DNA from: Pseudomonas parafulva NBRC 16636 = DSM 17004
Lineage (GTDB): Bacteria > Pseudomonadota > Gammaproteobacteria > Pseudomonadales > Pseudomonadaceae
Reading direction: 5' to 3'
Assembly: GCF_000730645.1 (NCBI RefSeq)
Contig: NZ_BBIU01000041.1
Coordinates: forward strand, 1 to 64,000
Length of the DNA: 64,000 nt
Of the stretch, positions 31,417-40,581 are shown piece after piece (positions within the stretch are counted from its first letter, which is position 1; every line of letters begins with the position of its first letter). The notes beneath the pieces are model-generated. The model saw nothing but the letters and a program-made list of their open reading frames with translations, ran no database searches and was not told the origin of the DNA. Made by a program: the position numbers and the translations under genes.

Positions 31417-34134
31417 ATGTCAGACCTGTCCCGTACGAACGGATTCGCCAGCCAGGCCATGGGCCTGCTGGACGGGCGTTTCTTCCGGCCACCCTTGCCC
31501 GATGGCCATGTCGCTCGCCAGCGCCTGTGCCAACGCTTGCACGCGGGCCTGGGTGGGCGTTTGCTGCTGGTCAGTGCACCTGCGGGGTTTGGCAAAAGCT
31601 GCCTTGCCATCGAGTTCTGCGAGGCGCTACCGGCCCATTGGCGTAGCCTGTGGCTGGGCTTGAGCCCGCGTGATGCCGACCCGGGTCGCTTCCTCGAGCG
31701 CCTGCTCGAGGGCCTGCAACAACACTGCCCGGCCTTGGGCGGGCAGGCCATGGGTTTGCTGAAGATGCGCCAGCGTCATCAGCCGTTCGCCTTCGAGCAA
31801 TGGCTCGATGGCCTGGTCGATGAGCTGGCGCTGTATTTCCAGGCTGATACGCCATTGCTGCTGGTGCTGGATGACTACCATCTGGCCCAGGGCCCTGTGC
31901 TCGATGGTTGCCTGCAGTTCTTCCTCAATCACCTGCCTGCTGGCCTGGTGCTGCTGGTCACCAGCCGACAGCGGCCTGACTGGCACCTGGCTCGCCTGCG
32001 CCTGTCACGGCAATTGGCCGAGTTGAGCGAACAGGACCTGCGCCTGACCGTGGATGAAGCCCTGGCGGTTATCGGCCGCAAGCCCACCAGCCTGCGCGGC
32101 CAGGCACTGGACAACCTGATCCAGCGCAGTGATGGCTGGGTAGCGGGCCTGCGCTTCTGGCAACTGGCTGCCAGTGAGTCGGCTGACGACCAGGCCTTGC
32201 CCCAGGCACTGCATGGCGGGGAAGGGCTGATCCGTGACTATCTGCTCGAAGAGGTCATCGACATGCTGCCTGCCGACGTGCAGGCCTTTCTCGATGAAAC
32301 TGCTTGCCAAGAACGGTTCTGCGCGCCCCTGTGCGATGCACTACGGGTGCGGGATGACAGCGCCGCCATCCTGGGTTTTCTGCAAGCGCACCAGGTATTT
32401 CTGGTGCCCCTGGACGAACACGGCCGCTGGTTCCGCTATCACCACCTGTTTTCCGACCTGCTGCGCAGCCGTCAGCAAAGCGAGCCGCTGGCTGGCCGGC
32501 ACCTGCGCGCCTGCCGTTGGTTCCAGGCCCAGGGTTTGCTGGATGAAGCCGTAGAGCAGGCGCTGCGCGGCGGGCACCTGGACGTGGCGGCCGACCTTGT
32601 GCAAAGCCTTTCAGAAGAACAACTGCTGGCCGAACAGAACGTCGGCATGCTGTTGCGCTGGAAGATGGACCTGCCCGACAGCCTGCTGATCAGTACCCCT
32701 CGCCTGATCGTGCTGTACAGCTGGGCACTGGGCCTTGCCTGCCAGCTGGACGCGGCCGAGGAACTGGCCGGCTACCTCAGCCGCTTTCTGCCCGCGCCCT
32801 CTGCCAGCGCGCAGAAATCCATGCTGGCGCAATGGCTGGCACTCAGTGGCGTGATCGCCCGCGGCCGCGGTGACCGCGAGCGAACCCTGGCTTACTGCAG
32901 CGAAGCGCTGCACAGCCTGCCTTGCAAGCGTTACGGCCAGCGCCTGGTGTGCCTGTCCACCTTGTCCAACCTGGCCATTGCCGAGGGTGACTTCTGGCGT
33001 GCCCGCGGCTGGAACCGCGAAGCGCTCGAGCTGGCCCAGCGGGTCGGCAACCCGTTGTTCGAAGCATTGGCCCACTACGACCGTGCGCGCGTGCTGCACG
33101 CCCGTGGCGAGGTGCTGCGTGCGCTCGATGAAGTGCGCCAGGGCCTGCAGCGCCTGCAAGGGCTTTCGGCACAACGCCTGTATGCCATTCGCGCACGTCT
33201 GACCCTGTACGACGGCTACCTGCAGGTGTCGCGCCTGAACCCCGTGCAGGGCCGTGCCCGCTTGCGCGCGGGCCTCGGTGAAGCGCGCGCCTGCCGCGAC
33301 ATCAGCGTACTCATCGGCCATTGCGTAATTGCCACACTCGACGGGCGTGAAGGGCATTTTGCCGAAGCGTTTGCCGAACTGGCCGAAGCAGAGCGCCTGA
33401 TGCACATCTGGGACGTGCCGCCTGTGTACTACCTGGCCATGATCACCTTGGTGAAATGCGAGCTGTGGCTGGCACAGGGGCGCACAGACCTGGCCGAGTC
33501 CTGGCTGCAGCGCCTGGGCCAGACCTATGGGGGGGAACAACCGGCACTGGCGCCCGAGTTCCACCCCTTGTTGCCGTGCCATGTGGCGTTGCAGCAGGCA
33601 GGGCTGGACCGCAGCCGTGCCCGCTACGAGGAGGCCGCACAGCGCCTGGAGGCGCTGGTCGCTCGCGGCCAGCGCTGTGGCGGCATGATGCTCACGGTCA
33701 GTGCGCTGGCGCAGTTGCTGGCGCTGTTGTTGGGTACTGGCCAGGCCGGCAAGGCCGCGCAATGGCTGCCGGGTTTGCTGGAAGCTGCGCGTGGCGGGGT
33801 ACTGCAGCCTTTTCAGGTACTGCTCGAACAGCACCCGCAGTGGCTGGCCGAGCAGTTGCAGGGGCATGCCAGCTGCCCGGTCCAGGGCGAACTGCTGCAG
33901 CGCCTGCCAAAAGTTGCCAGTACCGGCGCCCCTGGCATGGAGGCCTTGAGCGGCCGCGAGCTGGCGGTGCTCGAGCTGATCGCTCAAGGCTGGTCTAACC
34001 AACAAATCAGCGAGCGCTTGTTCATTTCGCTGCACACCGTCAAAACCCACGCCAGCCATATCAACAGCAAGCTGGGTGTGGAGCGCCGTACCCAGGCCGT
34101 GGCCAGGGCAAAATCCCTCGGCTTGCTGGCGTGA
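31417..34134 (+). CDS. MalT-like LuxR-family ATP-dependent transcriptional activator
   Basis: The 905-residue protein is a large STAND-type regulator. It has a Walker A loop SAPAGFGKS at residues 53-61, a Walker B-like LLLVLDDYHL near 148, a nucleotide-binding/winged-helix region to about 400, a long TPR-like helical domain, and a C-terminal LuxR helix-turn-helix (about 843-905; LSGRELAVLELIAQGWSNQQI). Such proteins bind ATP and a small ligand before activating transcription. Its place after the acyl-CoA ligase/DUF1302/DUF1329 genes makes it the likely activator of that set. It starts 251 bases after the DUF1329 gene and has its own leader. Confidence 0.9.
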   Translation: MSDLSRTNGFASQAMGLLDGRFFRPPLPDGHVARQRLCQRLHAGLGGRLLLVSAPAGFGKSCLAIEFCEALPAHWRSLWLGLSPRDADPGRFLERLLEGLQQHCPALGGQAMGLLKMRQRHQPFAFEQWLDGLVDELALYFQADTPLLLVLDDYHLAQGPVLDGCLQFFLNHLPAGLVLLVTSRQRPDWHLARLRLSRQLAELSEQDLRLTVDEALAVIGRKPTSLRGQALDNLIQRSDGWVAGLRFWQLAASESADDQALPQALHGGEGLIRDYLLEEVIDMLPADVQAFLDETACQERFCAPLCDALRVRDDSAAILGFLQAHQVFLVPLDEHGRWFRYHHLFSDLLRSRQQSEPLAGRHLRACRWFQAQGLLDEAVEQALRGGHLDVAADLVQSLSEEQLLAEQNVGMLLRWKMDLPDSLLISTPRLIVLYSWALGLACQLDAAEELAGYLSRFLPAPSASAQKSMLAQWLALSGVIARGRGDRERTLAYCSEALHSLPCKRYGQRLVCLSTLSNLAIAEGDFWRARGWNREALELAQRVGNPLFEALAHYDRARVLHARGEVLRALDEVRQGLQRLQGLSAQRLYAIRARLTLYDGYLQVSRLNPVQGRARLRAGLGEARACRDISVLIGHCVIATLDGREGHFAEAFAELAEAERLMHIWDVPPVYYLAMITLVKCELWLAQGRTDLAESWLQRLGQTYGGEQPALAPEFHPLLPCHVALQQAGLDRSRARYEEAAQRLEALVARGQRCGGMMLTVSALAQLLALLLGTGQAGKAAQWLPGLLEAARGGVLQPFQVLLEQHPQWLAEQLQGHASCPVQGELLQRLPKVASTGAPGMEALSGRELAVLELIAQGWSNQQISERLFISLHTVKTHASHINSKLGVERRTQAVARAKSLGLLA

Positions 34135-34293
34135 CGCTGGCCCAGCGGGCGGCTGCTCGCTAAAATGCTGGCTTGGGGCCAGCTTGCAGGAACGCAGCTG
34201 CCCGCTTTCATCTTTTCCGAGCAGCTGCCGATACAGCGATCGGTGGCATCGCCTCGCGCGGTTTTTCCCATTATTCCAAGGCAGGTCGTGTTG

Positions 34294-35901
34294 ATGCTGC
34301 AGTTCGGGCAAAAGAGCTTTCTGATCGTCGACGACTTCACCGACTTCCGCACCTCGACCCGCTCCATGTTGCGCGAGCTGGGCGTGCGGGACGTCGATAC
34401 CGCCGACAGTGGCGAGCAGGCATTGCGGATGTGCGCGCAGAAGCGCTACGACTTCATCCTGCAGGATTTTCACCTGGGCGATGGCAAGAAGAACGGCCAG
34501 CAGGTGCTTGAAGACCTGATCATCGACAAGCACATCAGCCATGAATGCGTGTTCATCATGGTGACGGCCGAAAGCAGCCAGGCCATTGTGCTCAGCGCCA
34601 TCGAGCATGAGCCGGACGCCTACCTGACCAAGCCCTTCAACCGGGTTGGCCTGGCCCAGCGGGTCGAGAAACTGTACCAGCGCAAGACCTTGCTCAAGCC
34701 CATCCTCCAGGCACTGGACCGTAATCGCCCCGGTGAGGTGCTGGCGGCCTGCGCAGAGCTGTGCAAAAAAGACCCGCGCCTGGCGCCGCTGTGCTTGCGC
34801 TACCGGGCCGATGCGTTGCGCAACCTCAACCGGTTCGAAGAGCTGGAGAAGTTTCTCAAGGCCATCCTGGCCAGCCGCCCACAGCCTTGGGTGTACGCCG
34901 CATTGGGCAGCCTGATGCACAAGCGTGGGCAGAATGCCCAGGCGCAAGCGGTGTATGAACAAGCGCTCAAGGCCTTCCCCATCATGCCAGCCCTGTACGA
35001 CGGCATTGCCGAAGTGCTGGTAGCCCAGGGCGAAACCAAACGCGCCCAGGGCCTGCTGGAAGAGGCCGTGCGCCTGTCACCGCTGTCTGTAAGGCGTCAG
35101 GCGACGCTGGGCAAGCTGGCACTGGCCAACGAAGACTTCGACAGCGCTTCCAAGGCGTTCCGCCACGCGGTCACCCAGGGGCAAAGCTCGCGTTACAAAG
35201 ACGCCGAGAACAACCTGGGCCTGGCCCAGGCGCTGATGAACCGCAACGCCGGGTTTGGTCTGGATGCCCGTACCCGTGTCGAGATCAACACCACCCTCAG
35301 TGAAGTGGCCAAGGAAAACCCTGAAGACCAGGGTTTGCAGGTTCGGGCGCGCATGATGAAGGCCGCCAGCCTGCAGCAGGCCGGTGACCCTGAAACCGCT
35401 GCCAAGCTGACGGAGCAGGCGGTGTTGCGTCTGGAAAAGATGAACCAGTTCTTCTCGGTGGATGCAGCCCTCACGGTTGCCCGGCAGTTGCAGGCCATGG
35501 GTCAGGATGCAGCGGCCACCGTGGTGCTCAGGAACTGTGTGGAGAGTTATGGCGACGACCCCAAGGTCATGGAAAAAGTGGGCAAGCTGACCGACGACCC
35601 AAGCGTGCTCAACGCCATTACCGAAGCCGTCACGCTCAACCGTCAGGGCGTGCGCAGTTACCAGGGAGGTCAGCTTGGCGAGGCATTGCAGATGTTCCGC
35701 AAGGCACTGGGCCTGCAGCCCAAAAACATCAGCATCGCCCTCAACACCGCCCAGGCGCTGCTGCGCATCGGCGGTGAGAATCCTCAGCCTGCGATCATGC
35801 AGGAGTGCCGTGACGCCTTGACCAGCGTGGCCGGCATTCCTGCCAGCGATAACCGCTATGACCGCTACCGCAAACTGCATACCCGGGTGTTCGGCGCATG
35901 A
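34294..35901 (+). CDS. Response-regulator receiver protein with C-terminal TPR repeats
   Basis: The 535-residue protein has an N-terminal receiver domain (about 1-135). The acidic pair is in LIVDDF, the phospho-acceptor Asp in FILQDFHLGDG, Thr in MVTAES and Lys in LTKPF. It lacks a DNA-binding output domain; residues about 170-530 are tetratricopeptide-like helices. Its output is therefore probably protein-protein interaction. The ATG at 34294 follows AAGGCAGG. Its stop overlaps the start of a small histidine kinase by 4 bases, which marks the pair as a two-component system of unusual design. Confidence 0.88.
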   Translation: MLQFGQKSFLIVDDFTDFRTSTRSMLRELGVRDVDTADSGEQALRMCAQKRYDFILQDFHLGDGKKNGQQVLEDLIIDKHISHECVFIMVTAESSQAIVLSAIEHEPDAYLTKPFNRVGLAQRVEKLYQRKTLLKPILQALDRNRPGEVLAACAELCKKDPRLAPLCLRYRADALRNLNRFEELEKFLKAILASRPQPWVYAALGSLMHKRGQNAQAQAVYEQALKAFPIMPALYDGIAEVLVAQGETKRAQGLLEEAVRLSPLSVRRQATLGKLALANEDFDSASKAFRHAVTQGQSSRYKDAENNLGLAQALMNRNAGFGLDARTRVEINTTLSEVAKENPEDQGLQVRARMMKAASLQQAGDPETAAKLTEQAVLRLEKMNQFFSVDAALTVARQLQAMGQDAAATVVLRNCVESYGDDPKVMEKVGKLTDDPSVLNAITEAVTLNRQGVRSYQGGQLGEALQMFRKALGLQPKNISIALNTAQALLRIGGENPQPAIMQECRDALTSVAGIPASDNRYDRYRKLHTRVFGA

Positions 35902-36590
35902 ATCAAGACAATCAGGGGCTGGATTTTTCCACGGTGATCGCCTCCACCGTGCACGACCTGAAAAATTCGCTTTCCGCGCTGATCCAGTCCCACAGCCAGT
36001 GGGTACAGCGCCTGCCCGAGGAACTGCGTGGTGGCGTGGAGCAGGGCGTGATGGAGCACGAGTTCCGTCACCTCAATGGCATGCTCGTGCAGCTGCTGGG
36101 GCTTTACAAGCTGGGCGTCAACCAGCTGCCTGTGTGCCCCGACTATCACGAGCTGGACGACTTCATCGAAGCCCAGCTGGCGGCTCACGAGGAGGTGCTG
36201 CAGCACAATGCCATTCAGGCAAGCTGGCGCATCGACACCGATAACCCGCTGGGCTTCTTCGACCGTGAGCTGGTGGCCTCGGTAATCGCCAACGTGATCA
36301 CCAACGCCACGCGCTTCGCCGAGCAGGCGCTGTTGATTACCATCGAGGAAGCGGACAACCAGTTGGCCATCTGCGTGAACGATGACGGGCCGGGCTACCC
36401 ACAGCGCATGATCGACCGGCAGCAGGAGTACATCCAGGGCATCGATTCCAACAGTGGCAGCACGGGGCTGGGCCTTTACTTTGCTGCACGCATTGCCGCC
36501 TTGCATGAAAGCAACGGGGTGCAGGGGCGGATCGAGATCTCCAACGGGGGCGAGTTGGGCGGCGGGTTGTTCAAACTGTTCCTGCCGTGA
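35898..36590 (+). CDS. Short cytoplasmic histidine kinase without sensor domain
   Basis: The 230-residue protein is a bare kinase core: an H-box-like segment STVHDLKNSLSALI at about residues 14-27, an N box VIANVITNATRFAEQA, a G1 box VNDDGPGYP and a G2 box GSTGLGLYFAARI. It has no transmembrane helix and no PAS or other sensor region. It overlaps the receiver-TPR gene by 4 bases, so the two are co-translated. Sensing must come from the TPR domain or another partner. The cognate signal is unknown. Confidence 0.88.
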   Translation: MNQDNQGLDFSTVIASTVHDLKNSLSALIQSHSQWVQRLPEELRGGVEQGVMEHEFRHLNGMLVQLLGLYKLGVNQLPVCPDYHELDDFIEAQLAAHEEVLQHNAIQASWRIDTDNPLGFFDRELVASVIANVITNATRFAEQALLITIEEADNQLAICVNDDGPGYPQRMIDRQQEYIQGIDSNSGSTGLGLYFAARIAALHESNGVQGRIEISNGGELGGGLFKLFLP

Positions 36591-36692
36591 TGAAGACTCC
36601 TTCATGGAATTTTCCTTTACCGGGGCACTCCAACCCTGGCATAGAGCCGTTTCAGATCTACCGCCTTCACGACTTACAGTAGGAGCTTGCCC

Positions 36693-37409
36693 ATGTTCAA
36701 CATGCGTCGCCTGATTATCGTCGGAACTGCCGCTGCCATGATGGCCGGCTGTGCTGGCCAGAACCCCTACGAGAACCAGGGGCAAGGCTCCGGTGGCATG
36801 AGCAAGACCGCCAAGTACGGTGGCCTGGGTGCGCTGGCAGGTGCCGTTGCCGGTGCTGCCATCGACCATAACCACCGTGGCAAGGGCGCACTGATCGGCG
36901 CCGCCGCCATTGGTGCAGCCGCTGCCGGTTATGGCTATTACGCAGACAAGCAGGAAGCCGAACTGCGCGAGAAAATGGCCAACACTGGGGTCGAAGTTCA
37001 GCGCCAGGGTGACCAGATCAAGCTGATCATGCCGGGCAACATTACCTTCGCCACCGACTCGGCCAACATTTCCCCAAGCTTCTATGCGCCGCTGAACAAC
37101 CTGGCAGGCTCGTTCAAGCAATTCAACCAGAACACCATCGAAGTGGTCGGCTTCACCGACAGCACCGGTAGCCGCCAGCACAACATGGACCTGTCCCAGC
37201 GCCGTGCGCAGGCGGTCAGTACCTACCTGACTTCCCAGGGCGTCGATGCTTCGCGGGTGTCGGTGCGTGGTATGGGCCCGGACCAGCCGATTGCCAGCAA
37301 CGCCGATGCCAATGGCCGCGCGCAGAACCGCCGTGTGGAAGTGAACCTCAAGCCAATCCCCGGTCAGCAGTACGACCAGCAACAAGGCCAGGTACAGCAG
37401 TACCCTTGA
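36693..37409 (+). CDS. OmpA-family outer-membrane lipoprotein (YiaD-like)
   Basis: The 238-residue protein has a lipoprotein signal with lipobox cysteine in MMAGC near residue 19-20. A glycine-zipper segment (GALAGAVAGAAI...GALIGAAAIGAAAAGYG) spans about 45-85, and a C-terminal OmpA peptidoglycan-binding domain spans about 110-225. That domain has the NITFATDSANI start, then GFTDSTGS and QRRAQAVSTYL, and the Arg in NRRVEV. It should tether the outer membrane to the cell wall. The tail is Gln-rich (QQYDQQQGQVQQYP). The ATG at 36693 has AGGAG 7 bases upstream. It is about 100 bases after the kinase gene. Confidence 0.92.
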   Translation: MFNMRRLIIVGTAAAMMAGCAGQNPYENQGQGSGGMSKTAKYGGLGALAGAVAGAAIDHNHRGKGALIGAAAIGAAAAGYGYYADKQEAELREKMANTGVEVQRQGDQIKLIMPGNITFATDSANISPSFYAPLNNLAGSFKQFNQNTIEVVGFTDSTGSRQHNMDLSQRRAQAVSTYLTSQGVDASRVSVRGMGPDQPIASNADANGRAQNRRVEVNLKPIPGQQYDQQQGQVQQYP

Positions 37410-37478
37410 TGCTGTTAGGCAGTAAGGGGCTGCGCTGTCGCCCGGCAAGTTGAAGTCGGCAAGCAAGGCGCGGTCCCT

Positions 37479-37578
37479 TGTGGGAGCGGCGGTGCGGCGA
37501 TCCGATTTACCCGCGAAGCATCCAGCGCGAAGTATGGCACCGGCTTCGCCGGTGTTCGCGGCTGAAGCCGCTCCCACA
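37479..37578. repeat. P. putida REP pair (BIME-like)
   Basis: TGTGGGAGCGGC (37479-37490) and GCCGCTCCCACA (37567-37578) are perfect 12-base inverted arms. Between them lie the usual P. putida REP segments (TTTACCCGCGAAG, CACCGGCTTCGCCGGTG). The unit sits between the convergent OmpA-like and pta genes and could fold into a large cruciform or mRNA 3' hairpin. Confidence 0.88.
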
Positions 37579-37620
37579 GGTCCTGTGAGATCAGCTTGCT
37601 ACGTGCAGCTCCATGAGCTT

Positions 37621-37642
37621 GCGATGGGCCGCGAAGCGGCCC
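37621..37642. repeat. Variant intergenic repeat GCGATGGGCCGC-GAA-GCGGCCC
   Basis: GGGCCGC (37626-37632) and GCGGCCC (37636-37642) form a 7-base stem with a GAA loop, preceded by GCGAT. It is a variant of the repeats at 31208-31227 and 43826-43848 and lies just beyond the pta stop codon. Confidence 0.6.
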
Positions 37643-37650
37643 CAACCGCC

Positions 37651-39738
37651 TCAGCCCACCTCACTGGCCTGTATGGCCGTCAACGCGATGGTATGCACAA
37701 TATCGTCAACCTGCGCGCCACGCGGCAGGTCGTTCACCGGCTTGCGCAACCCCTGCAACATTGGCCCCAGGCTCACACCGTCGGTGCTGCGTTGCACAGC
37801 CTTGTGGGTGGTGTTGCCGGTGTTCAGATCTGGGAATACGAACACCGTCGCCCGCCCAGCTACCTGGCTGCCCGGTGCCAGGTCGCGGGCAATCGCCGGG
37901 TTGACCGCAGCGTCGTATTGCAACGGCCCATCAATCAACAGCTCTCTGGCCGCCTCTTGGGCAATGCGTGTGGCTTCACGCACCTTGTCCACTTCTTCAT
38001 CACTGGCCGAGTCGCTTGAATAGCTGATCATCGCCACCCGTGGCGCAATGCCAAACGACTGGGCCGATGCTGCACTCTGCCGGGCGATCTCTGCCAGCTC
38101 CGCAGCGCTGGGGTGTGGGTTCATCACGCAATCGCCGTACACCAGCACCTGCTCGGGGAACAGCATGAAGAACACCGAGGACACCAGGCTGGCACCCGGG
38201 GCCGTCTTGATCAGTTGCAGGGCCGGGCGAATGGTGTTGGCGGTGGAGTGCACCAGGCCAGAAACCAGGCCATCCACTTCGCCAAGGGCCAGCATCATGG
38301 TGCCGATGACCACCGGGTCTTCAAGCTGCTGTTCCGCCATCGGCGCGTTGAGGTTCTTGCTGTTGCGCAGCGTCACCATGGGTTCCACGTAACGGCCACG
38401 GATCAGCTCCGGGTCCAGCACTTCCAGGCCATCGGGCAAGGTGATGCCCTGGGCGCGTGCCACGGCGTCCACCTCGTCGGGCTTGGCCAGCAGCACGCAG
38501 CGGGCGATACCACGGGCCTGGCAGATAGCCGCCGCCTGTACCAGCAACGGCTCGGCGCCCTCGGGCAGCACGATCCGCTTGTTGGCCTGTTGCGCCCGTT
38601 GGATCAACTGGTAGCGGAACACCGCCGGCGACAGACGCAGCTCCCGAGGGGTGCCGCAACGCTGGTGCAGCCAGGCTGCGTCGAGGTGGCTGGCCACGAA
38701 GTCGGTGATGAATTCGGCCCGTTCGCGGTCGTCCACCGGGATTTCCCGGTTCAGCGAATTGAGGCGGTTGGCGGTGTCGTAGGAGCCGGTGCTCACCGAC
38801 AGGATCGGCAGCCCGGCCTGCAGCGCGCCCCGGCACAGGCCAAGGATGCGAGCGTCGGGCTTGCTGTCGCTGGTCAGCAGCAACCCGGCCAGGGGCACGC
38901 CGTTGATGGCGGCCAGGCTGACGGCCAGGATGATGTCGTCGCGGTCGCCGGGTGTGACCACCAGCGTACCCGGCGTGAGCAGCGGCACGGTGTTGGCCAC
39001 GGTGCGTGCGCAGATGATGATCTTGCTCATGCGCCGTTGTTCGTAATCGCCGGCGTTGAGAACCTGGGCGCCCAGCAGGTCAGCCACATCGCGGGTACGC
39101 GGGGCGTTCAGTTCGGGCTGGTAAGGGATGCAGCCCAGCAGGCGGAAGTCGTCGCCACGCAACAGCGGCGAGTGCTCGCGAAGGCGGGTGGAGAACGCCG
39201 CCATGCTTTCATCGGTGCGTACCTTGTTGAGGATGACGCCGAGCACTTTCGGGTCCCTTGGGCCCCCGAACAGCTGAGCCTGCAGCTCGACCCGGCCAGA
39301 CAGCTCGCTGAGCACTTCATGCTCGGCGGCCGACACCAGAATCACCTCGGCGTCCAGGCTTTTGGCCAGGTGCAGGTTCACCCGCGCGGCGTAGCTGGCG
39401 TGACGGGTAGGCACCATGCCTTCGACCACCACCACGTCGTTACCGACGCAGGCTTGCCGATACAGGGTAATGATACCTTCAAGCAGTTCGTCCAGCTGGC
39501 CATCGCCCAGCATCCGCTCCACCTGCCCCAGGCTCATGGGCGTGGGGGGCTTGATGCCATGGGTGCGGGCAACCAGCTCGGTGGACCTTTCCGGGCCCGT
39601 GTCGCCTGGGTGCGGCTGGGCGATCGGTTTGAAGAACCCGACCTTCAACCCGGCGCGTTCCAGGGTGCGGATAAGGCCCAGGCTGATGGAGGTAAGGCCG
39701 ACGCCGAAGTCGGTTGGCGCTATGAAAAAAGTCTGCAT
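37651..39738 (-). CDS. pta: Phosphate acetyltransferase (long, two-domain form)
   Basis: Pta interconverts acetyl-CoA and acetyl phosphate. The 695-residue protein is the long form. The N-terminal P-loop-like/BioD-type domain begins MQTFFIAPTDFGVGLTSISLGL, a DRTGG-type regulatory domain follows around 215-330, and the C-terminal catalytic PTA domain spans about 370-690. The catalytic domain has RIVLPEGAEPLLVQAAAI and VSSVFFMLFPEQ. No ackA gene is next to it here. It is divergent from the SlyD-like gene, with about 212 bases between the starts. Confidence 0.95.
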   Translation of the reverse strand: MQTFFIAPTDFGVGLTSISLGLIRTLERAGLKVGFFKPIAQPHPGDTGPERSTELVARTHGIKPPTPMSLGQVERMLGDGQLDELLEGIITLYRQACVGNDVVVVEGMVPTRHASYAARVNLHLAKSLDAEVILVSAAEHEVLSELSGRVELQAQLFGGPRDPKVLGVILNKVRTDESMAAFSTRLREHSPLLRGDDFRLLGCIPYQPELNAPRTRDVADLLGAQVLNAGDYEQRRMSKIIICARTVANTVPLLTPGTLVVTPGDRDDIILAVSLAAINGVPLAGLLLTSDSKPDARILGLCRGALQAGLPILSVSTGSYDTANRLNSLNREIPVDDRERAEFITDFVASHLDAAWLHQRCGTPRELRLSPAVFRYQLIQRAQQANKRIVLPEGAEPLLVQAAAICQARGIARCVLLAKPDEVDAVARAQGITLPDGLEVLDPELIRGRYVEPMVTLRNSKNLNAPMAEQQLEDPVVIGTMMLALGEVDGLVSGLVHSTANTIRPALQLIKTAPGASLVSSVFFMLFPEQVLVYGDCVMNPHPSAAELAEIARQSAASAQSFGIAPRVAMISYSSDSASDEEVDKVREATRIAQEAARELLIDGPLQYDAAVNPAIARDLAPGSQVAGRATVFVFPDLNTGNTTHKAVQRSTDGVSLGPMLQGLRKPVNDLPRGAQVDDIVHTIALTAIQASEVG

Positions 39739-39950
39739 GCGTGCTTCTCAAGATAAGCGGTGCAATGAATCAACGCTCAAGGGTAGCGCTATCGGTTGCC
39801 GGTGCGCACCCGTTGCACATCAATGCCGGGTGCTGATGCAGCGCAATGATCCGACTGGTGGACCGTTGCTCGTCAGCAGGGCGTTCGCATTCGGGCGATG
39901 GCTTGGTTACACTTGCCCGTTCTACATTCTTTTGCAAAAGGTCTTGCCCC

Positions 39951-40436
39951 ATGCTGATCGCCGCCAACAAGGCAGTCTCCATCGACTATACCCTGACCAA
40001 CGACGCCGGGGAGACCATCGACAGCTCCGCCGGTGGCGCGCCGCTGGTTTACCTGCACGGTGCCGGCAACATCATCCCAGGCCTGGAAAAGGCCCTGGAA
40101 GGCAAGCAGGCCGGTGACGAGCTGAACGTCGCCATCGAGCCGGAAGACGCCTACGGCGAGTACCTCGCCGAGCTGGTAAGCACCCTGAACCGCAGCATGT
40201 TCGAAGGCGTTGACCAACTGGAAGTGGGCATGCAGTTCCACGCTTCTGCGCCCGATGGCCAGATGCAGATCGTCACCATCCGCGACATCGACGGCGATGA
40301 CGTCACCGTTGATGGCAACCACCCACTGGCTGGCCAGCGCCTGAACTTTCAGGTCAAGGTCGTCGAAGTGCGTGACGCCACCGAGGAAGAAATTGCCCAC
40401 CGTCACATCCACGGTGAAGGTGGCCATCACCACTGA
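39951..40436 (+). CDS. slyD: FKBP-type peptidyl-prolyl isomerase, SlyD type
   Basis: The 161-residue protein has the SlyD layout: FKBP half-domain segments (SIDYTLTNDAGETIDSS and YLHGAGNIIPGLEKALEGK) around an IF chaperone insert (about 70-130). The C-terminal histidine-rich tail HRHIHGEGGHHH is short compared with E. coli SlyD but suited to nickel or other metal binding. It acts as a cytosolic folding helper and possible metallochaperone. The ATG at 39951 follows AAAAGG; the frame is open to 39846. It is followed by a strong terminator. Confidence 0.9.
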   Translation: MLIAANKAVSIDYTLTNDAGETIDSSAGGAPLVYLHGAGNIIPGLEKALEGKQAGDELNVAIEPEDAYGEYLAELVSTLNRSMFEGVDQLEVGMQFHASAPDGQMQIVTIRDIDGDDVTVDGNHPLAGQRLNFQVKVVEVRDATEEEIAHRHIHGEGGHHH

Positions 40437-40465
40437 TTTTCTGCGCTAAGCTCAGAGAGTCGCCA

Positions 40466-40528
40466 GGCGCTCGGGCAAACCGTTCGGCCTTCCCCAGGGA
40501 AGCGGGCGGTTTGGACGAGCGCCTTTTT
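40466..40528 (+). terminator. Long-stem terminator after the SlyD-like gene
   Basis: GGCGCTCG (40466-40473) pairs with CGAGCGCC (40516-40523), and CAAACCG with CGGTTTG just inside, followed by TTTTT (40524-40528). It ends the SlyD-like transcript 30-90 bases after the stop codon. Only about 50 bases remain for a glutathione peroxidase promoter. Confidence 0.85.
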
Positions 40529-40581
40529 AGTGGGCGCAATTTGCCTGCGGGGTTGTCGGCATCCTGAGAGGGGGTTTCATC

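Noticed and set aside
32611..34962. 783-codon frame antisense to the MalT-like regulator
   Set aside because: It overlaps two well-supported genes on the other strand and is rich in His, Gln and Arg, as expected for a GC-rich antisense frame.
38113..39756. 547-codon frame antisense to pta
   Set aside because: pta is unmistakable; the antisense frame is rich in His, Gln and Gly and has no motifs.
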